Source: Planctomycetota bacterium (GTDB taxonomy: Bacteria; Planctomycetota; GCA-002687715). From it: DNA of 10,505 nt. Below the pieces are notes generated by a model that saw only the letters and a program-made list of their open reading frames with translations, was not told where the DNA came from and did not search any database. Positions within the stretch are counted from its first letter, which is position 1. Each line of letters starts with the position of its first letter. The position numbers and the translations under genes are program-made. Positions 7,185-10,505 of this stretch are shown in pieces. The stretch spans positions 1 to 10,505 of the forward strand of contig JABSRK010000109.1 of NCBI GenBank assembly GCA_013213915.1, given 5' to 3'.

Positions 7185-7907
7185 ATGGGACAAACGAGGC
7201 CGGGAAGAGTGGCGCCCTTGCACGTGGCGCTCATCATGGACGGGAATGGTCGATGGGCTCAAGCTCACGGTCTCCCGCGCGTCGCCGGGCATCGCCGCGG
7301 CGCCGATGTGGTTCGAGAACTCGTCGAATCCGCACCAGGCCTGGGCATCGGCACCCTGTCGCTGTACGCGTTCTCTTCCGATAACTGGCAGCGTCCGGAT
7401 CGCGAGGTGGCCTCCCTGATGGCTTTGTTTCGTGCATTCCTCCGGCGTGAGCGGCGCCGGTGCATCAAGGAAGGCGTGCGGGTAGCCGTGGTCGGTCGTC
7501 GTGATCGCCTCTCCGCTGGTCTGGTGCGCGAGATCGAGCGCACGGAAGCGGCGACACTCGAGGGCTCGGTGCTCTGCCTGCGCATCTGCGTGGACTATTC
7601 GGCCCGTGACCGGATTGTCGACGCGGCGAACCTGATGGCGCGGAATGGTGACCGCGGCCGTGACGCCTTTGTCCGCGCACTGGGCAGGGCAGGGCAGGAG
7701 AGCGACGCAAGCCTGGATGTGGACTTGCTCGTTCGCACGGGCGGCGAGCAACGGTTGTCGGACTTCCTGCTGTGGGAGTGTGCGTATGCCGAGTTGCTGT
7801 TCGTCGAACAGATGTGGCCTGAGTTCGGCAGGGAATCCCTCAGCCGGGCCATCGATACGTTCGGGCGGCGCGAGCGGCGTTTCGGTGCCGTGCCGGCGAT
7901 GCCCTGA
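7185..7907 (+). CDS. uppS: Isoprenyl transferase (undecaprenyl diphosphate synthase family)
   Basis: cis-Prenyltransferase that condenses isopentenyl diphosphate onto an allylic diphosphate, normally making the C55 carrier for peptidoglycan and glycan export. The 240 residues hold the key motifs: DGNGRWA with catalytic Asp19, GHRRGAD with His36, LYAFSSDNWQRP with Asn67 and Arg70, and VRTGGEQRLSDFLLW with Arg184, Arg190 and Ser192. Glu203 follows in AYAELLF, and the end is RERRFG. All correspond to E. coli UppS residues with an offset of about 7-10. One block departs: the usual NYGGR segment reads VDYSARDRIV (137-146). That could mark a paralogue with altered chain length or substrate, so the exact product is uncertain. 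The start is uncertain too: ATG 7185 has a poor ribosome site, TTG 7179 lies just upstream, and GTG 7209 has GAGG 9 bases upstream. It is third in the cluster with the membrane protein and regulator. Confidence 0.93.
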   Translation: MGQTRPGRVAPLHVALIMDGNGRWAQAHGLPRVAGHRRGADVVRELVESAPGLGIGTLSLYAFSSDNWQRPDREVASLMALFRAFLRRERRRCIKEGVRVAVVGRRDRLSAGLVREIERTEAATLEGSVLCLRICVDYSARDRIVDAANLMARNGDRGRDAFVRALGRAGQESDASLDVDLLVRTGGEQRLSDFLLWECAYAELLFVEQMWPEFGRESLSRAIDTFGRRERRFGAVPAMP

Positions 7908-7985
7908 TCTCTGCCGCCTTCCCTCGCGCCCGCTCCGCCCCTCTTCACGGACCGCCGCCGCGCAGGTTGGCCCGGGTCCTGGCGG
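7908..7985. other. Convergent intergenic region, no clear terminator
   Basis: This 78-base gap separates the stops of uppS (+) and the protease (-). It is C/G-rich, with only loose pairing possible between GGACC near 7949 and GGTCC near 7974. There is no T-run on either strand, so no intrinsic terminator can be supported. Confidence 0.3.
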
Positions 7986-9623
7986 CTACAGGATCAAGGT
8001 GGCGATGTTGCTGAGCTGGACGATGCCCAGGGCGGGGTCGAACTCGACAGCGCGAACCTGGATACCCAGGCCGGCAGGCAGGCCTCCGGCCGTGTAGGTG
8101 TAGGCGCCGTTCCCGTCGGCTAACGCGTGGAACGGTTGGATCGGTGTGAGCAGGGAGATCAGGGCGTCCGAAGGCAGGCCCAGCAAGGGCCCTGAGCCGA
8201 CCGGGAAAGCGGGGTTCTGGGAGACCGGGATGAACAACGTCGCGTTGGGCGTCGCGTTGGCGACCGACAGGGTCCCCATCCCTCCTCCCAGGTCGGTCAA
8301 CGAGAGTGCGAAGGGGGTGGTCGGAACGACCTGAGAGAGCGCCGCGTGGAGGTTGATGCGGGCGCCGGTCACCGTGAGCCCCGACCAGGCCGCGACCGGG
8401 TCGGCGGCGGAGAGAAGCAGGGCGATGACGGCCTGATGAGACAAGGTCGGATCGTGTGCGCGCATCAAGGCGATGCACCCGGCGGCGATAGGCGCAGAGA
8501 ACGACGTGCCGTCCACCGATGCGTAGCTGGAGCCGAGTCCGACCGTGTCAACCTGAACGCCGCCTGCGGCCACGTCCACGCTGATCGATCCCCAGTTGCT
8601 GAACCCGGCTCGTTGATCCTGGTTGTCGCAAGCGCCAACGACGAGGAGGTTTCCTGTGGTGAATTCCGCGGGGACGTTGAGCGCGCCGCCTTCGATGTTC
8701 GTCCCCCAATTGCCGGCCGAGACAGTGACGACGCAGTCTGCCGCGTCGGCCGCGTCGATGGCGGCTCCGATGATCCCGGCAGCGGCGGCCGGGTATTCCG
8801 TGCTGAAGTTGATAACCGCCGCGTCGTGGGCGGCGGCGTATTCGATGGCCGCGGCGGACATGGCTGCCTGCGGGACGACGTCGCCGTCCTTCAAGGCCAC
8901 GACGCGCGCTTGCCAGCACACCCCCGCCACGCCCACGCCGTTGTCGCCACGGGCGGCGATGACACCGGTCGCCCAGGTGCCGTGTCCGAATACGTCATCG
9001 GGGATGTTGTCATTGTTCGCCCAATCCCAACCGTAGCGGTCGTCCACCAACCCGTTGCCGTCGTTGTCGATGCCATCGATCGGTTCGACCGGGTTCTGCC
9101 ACACGTTCCCGATGATGTCGGGGTGGACGAGATGGCACCCCGAATCGACCACGGCGATCAGGACCGAGGTGGCGTCAGTGCGGATGCCCCACGCCTCCGG
9201 TGCGTCGATGTCGGCGTCCGCCGTTCCCACCTGACCGTTGACGATTTGTCCTGTGTTGTCGAGGGTGTACTGGCCGGAGAAGCCGGGGTCGTTGGGGACG
9301 ACGGGACCTCCGTGACGGACTCCGAACCAATTGGGGTGGGCGAAACGGACCCGCGGGTCCGCTTCCAGGTGCTCGCATAGAGACGGGATATCCTCGTGGC
9401 CCGGGGCCTCGACCCAGAAGGCCCGCAGGAGCCGGTAGTGATGCCGGATGCGTAGCCCATATGAGGTGACGACAGCCGTCTGGTCCCGATCCGGGATCGC
9501 CGGGTCGAGGCGCAGGCAGACCTCGCCGGGGACGAATGAAGGCCCCTGGGCAGCGACGCTCGGGGCCAGGAGGAGGACTCCCAGCAAGGCATACGCCAAC
9601 AGGTTGCGGCTCGAGTACGGCAT
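7986..9623 (-). CDS. Secreted subtilisin-like serine protease (peptidase S8) with C-terminal beta-rich domain
   Basis: Exported endopeptidase of 545 residues. A signal peptide covers about 1-25 (LLGVLLLAPSVAAQ, cut after Ala25). A likely propeptide follows at 27-110 (FVPGEVCLRLDP onward), then the S8 catalytic domain at about 140-430. The triad is complete: Asp160 in AVVDSG (DSG rather than DTG), His214 in GHGTW and Ser374 in GTSFSAP, with oxyanion Asn305 in SAGN. Between Asp and His lies DGIDNDGNGLVDD (183-195), an Asp/Asn-rich loop that looks calcium-binding and is frequent in planctomycete and fervidolysin-like subtilases. Residues 436-545 form an extra Gly/Leu/Pro-rich, probably beta-sandwich domain ending IVQLSNIATLIL, which I think is lineage-specific and involved in secretion or attachment (inference). 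The start ATG at 9623 is chosen because the signal peptide begins there; the frame stays open upstream but that part is not protein-like. No Shine-Dalgarno is visible. Confidence 0.93.
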   Translation of the reverse strand: MPYSSRNLLAYALLGVLLLAPSVAAQGPSFVPGEVCLRLDPAIPDRDQTAVVTSYGLRIRHHYRLLRAFWVEAPGHEDIPSLCEHLEADPRVRFAHPNWFGVRHGGPVVPNDPGFSGQYTLDNTGQIVNGQVGTADADIDAPEAWGIRTDATSVLIAVVDSGCHLVHPDIIGNVWQNPVEPIDGIDNDGNGLVDDRYGWDWANNDNIPDDVFGHGTWATGVIAARGDNGVGVAGVCWQARVVALKDGDVVPQAAMSAAAIEYAAAHDAAVINFSTEYPAAAAGIIGAAIDAADAADCVVTVSAGNWGTNIEGGALNVPAEFTTGNLLVVGACDNQDQRAGFSNWGSISVDVAAGGVQVDTVGLGSSYASVDGTSFSAPIAAGCIALMRAHDPTLSHQAVIALLLSAADPVAAWSGLTVTGARINLHAALSQVVPTTPFALSLTDLGGGMGTLSVANATPNATLFIPVSQNPAFPVGSGPLLGLPSDALISLLTPIQPFHALADGNGAYTYTAGGLPAGLGIQVRAVEFDPALGIVQLSNIATLIL

Positions 9624-9704
9624 CGTGGTTGATCGAGGGGGGAGGCGGCGGGCCCCTGGTAGTGTAACCCCCCAGGGGGCGGAGAACGGCGCCTCCGATG
9701 CCAC
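9624..9704. promoter_or_regulatory. Divergent intergenic region with GC-rich inverted repeat
   Basis: This 81-base gap lies between the protease (minus) and the final frame (plus). CCCCTGG at 9653-9659 and CCAGGGG at 9672-9678 are perfect 7-bp inverted arms around a 12-base loop. On the minus strand the loop contains TACACT (9666-9661), a possible -10 box for the protease, but I find no good -35 for it. On the plus strand TTGATC at 9629-9634 lacks a matching -10. The repeat could be a shared operator or a leader hairpin; neither gene has a clear ribosome site. Confidence 0.35.
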
Positions 9705-10505
9705 ATGAGCGGTTGGAAGGAGAGGCTGCAGGGGCCCGCAATTGTCGCCTTCGCCCTGGCCGTTGGTTTGCCAGCGATCGCGGGCGGCTTGATCCGCGAC
9801 GATCACCTGTACATCACGCGCAACCCGCACGTGACCGAGTCCGTGGGGGTGGGCACGCTGCTGTCGTCGCCCCTGTGGCCGTACGAAGACGTGGGCCTGT
9901 ACCGTCCGTTGACGACGGCGTCGTTCCGGCTGGATTTCGTCTTGGGAGAGACGCTCACGGCGCCGATCACCGCTGAGCGAGCGATCATCCCCCATGTGCA
10001 CAACCTGGTGCTCAATGGAATCGGTGCGGTGCTGCTCGGCATGATGCTGTTGCGGTTCGGACTCCCGCGCCCTGTCGCCCTCTTGGGGGCGGCGTTGTTT
10101 GCCGTGCATCCCGCACGCTCAGAAGCGTTCCTGTGGATCAGCGGGCGGGCGGAGTGCCTGATGACGGTGCTTGCGTTGGGCTCTCTGGTGATCGTCATGG
10201 GCGGCGCGTCGTGGCGGCGACTCTCTGCGGCGGGGGTGGGCGCGGCGTGCGCCTTCCTCGCCAAGGAGCAGGGCGCCACGGTGCGCGGGCTCTCGAGCTA
10301 CTACAGCGACCTGGACGAGATCACCGCGGGCTTCCTGCCTGGCGAAATGACGATCATTGCGGCGCGTCCTTCCATGGGAAAGACCAGCTTCGCGCTCAAC
10401 GTGATCCGCAACATGGTCATGCACGGACACGCGGCCTGCTTCTTCTCGCTCGAAATGCCGAAGATCCAGGTGACCTCCAACATGCTCTGCGGGCTGGCCA
10501 AGATC
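9705..10505 (+). CDS. TMTC/GT39-like membrane glycosyltransferase N-terminus joined in frame to DnaB helicase domain (chimeric, runs off the window)
   Basis: The frame is open for 267 codons from ATG 9705 to the edge. Residues 1-191 resemble multi-pass GT-C enzymes of the TMTC/GT39 type. There is a first membrane helix (11-30), the acidic pair Asp32-Asp33 in RDDHLYITRNPHV, LYRPLTTASFRLD, IPHVHNLVLN, then FAVHPARSEAFLWISGRAE (132-150) between helices. Another helix ends in CAFLAKEQG. Such proteins transfer sugars from polyprenyl-phosphate donors and normally run on for hundreds more residues, often into TPRs. Here, at about residue 190, the sequence becomes TVRGLSSYYSDLDEITAGF and continues as a DnaB RecA domain. 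No stop or frameshift marks the switch. A membrane sugar transferase fused to a replicative helicase makes no obvious sense, so misassembly or a recombined, non-functional gene is likely. The start is set by an in-frame TAG at 9660-9662 with no other start codon after it; the ribosome site is weak. Confidence 0.75.
   Translation, partial: MSGWKERLQGPAIVAFALAVGLPAIAGGLIRDDHLYITRNPHVTESVGVGTLLSSPLWPYEDVGLYRPLTTASFRLDFVLGETLTAPITAERAIIPHVHNLVLNGIGAVLLGMMLLRFGLPRPVALLGAALFAVHPARSEAFLWISGRAECLMTVLALGSLVIVMGGASWRRLSAAGVGAACAFLAKEQGATVRGLSSYYSDLDEITAGFLPGEMTIIAARPSMGKTSFALNVIRNMVMHGHAACFFSLEMPKIQVTSNMLCGLAKI
10275..10505 (+). other. dnaB: DnaB replicative helicase segment (RecA-fold, Walker A), partial at both ends
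   Basis: Residues from about 191 of the preceding frame match the start of the DnaB C-terminal ATPase domain. The order is VRGLSSYYSDLDEITAGFLP, then GEMTIIAARPSMGKTSFALN with Walker A Lys226 and Thr227, then ACFFSLEM with Glu250 at the position of the catalytic glutamate, and a helix NMLCGLAKI at the window edge. In DnaB this domain is preceded by an N-terminal helical domain and a linker of roughly 150-200 residues. Those are absent here and replaced by the glycosyltransferase. Nothing suggests an intein, because the Walker A region where DnaB inteins insert is intact. Either dnaB truly lies downstream and the join is artificial, or this is a 5'-truncated extra copy. Confidence 0.85.

Noticed and set aside
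8346..9380. Long open frame on the plus strand, 344 codons, opposite the protease
   Set aside because: It is antisense to a clear S8 protease with full triad. Its translation is Asp/Arg/Gly/Val-rich low-complexity text of the kind produced opposite high-GC genes, with no domain pattern.
9624..10109. Upstream extension of the protease frame by 162 codons
   Set aside because: The Met at 9623 begins a textbook signal peptide. The upstream residues are Arg/Gln/His-rich and lie opposite the glycosyltransferase-like gene.
10275..10505. Intein or frameshift as the explanation for the glycosyltransferase-DnaB switch
   Set aside because: There is no Cys/Ser-led intein splice block, DnaB inteins sit in or near the Walker region (intact here), and the frame does not change, so neither fits.
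1..10505. tRNA, rRNA, CRISPR array, insertion sequence or phage genes
   Set aside because: I saw no cloverleaf, regularly spaced repeats, transposase motifs or terminal inverted repeats. The DnaB piece alone is not evidence of a prophage.

Overview
The window is high-GC and densely coded, with 4-bp gene overlaps and often weak Shine-Dalgarno signals. It looks like a Gram-negative-type bacterium, because it has a tripartite efflux system with an outer-membrane factor. The subtilase carries a calcium-type Asp-rich insert and a terminal beta-rich secreted domain of a style I associate with Planctomycetota. That placement is an inference; Acidobacteriota or another environmental phylum is possible.

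Layout. (1) Positions 1-111 hold the last 36 codons of a gene that resembles the C-terminus of a PLP-dependent aminotransferase. (2) Positions 212-6080 form a tight operon for an RND efflux pump in the order inner-membrane permease, periplasmic adaptor, lipidated outer-membrane factor, joined by ATGA and GTGA overlaps. The permease lacks two of the three charged residues of the classical AcrB proton relay (D407 kept; Q408 and Q953 in place of Asp and Lys). (3) Positions 6145-7907 hold a three-gene set: a small polytopic membrane protein of unknown function behind a good sigma-70-like promoter that leaves no room for a leader, a winged-helix regulator, and a cis-prenyltransferase of the UppS family. 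(4) On the minus strand, 9623-7986 encodes a secreted subtilisin-like protease, convergent with uppS. (5) From 9705 to the window edge runs an open frame whose first ~190 codons resemble a TMTC/GT39-like multi-pass glycosyltransferase. It switches abruptly, in frame, into the RecA/Walker A domain of a DnaB replicative helicase. This is the strangest thing in the window: either an assembly chimera or a real gene fusion/deletion junction.

Working together: the RND genes should form one envelope-spanning pump. The middle trio may tie lipid-carrier or isoprenoid synthesis to a membrane protein under a local regulator (inference). The protease and the final frame are divergently oriented around an 81-bp gap that contains a GC-rich inverted repeat. 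I saw no tRNA, rRNA, CRISPR array, insertion sequence or convincing intrinsic terminator.
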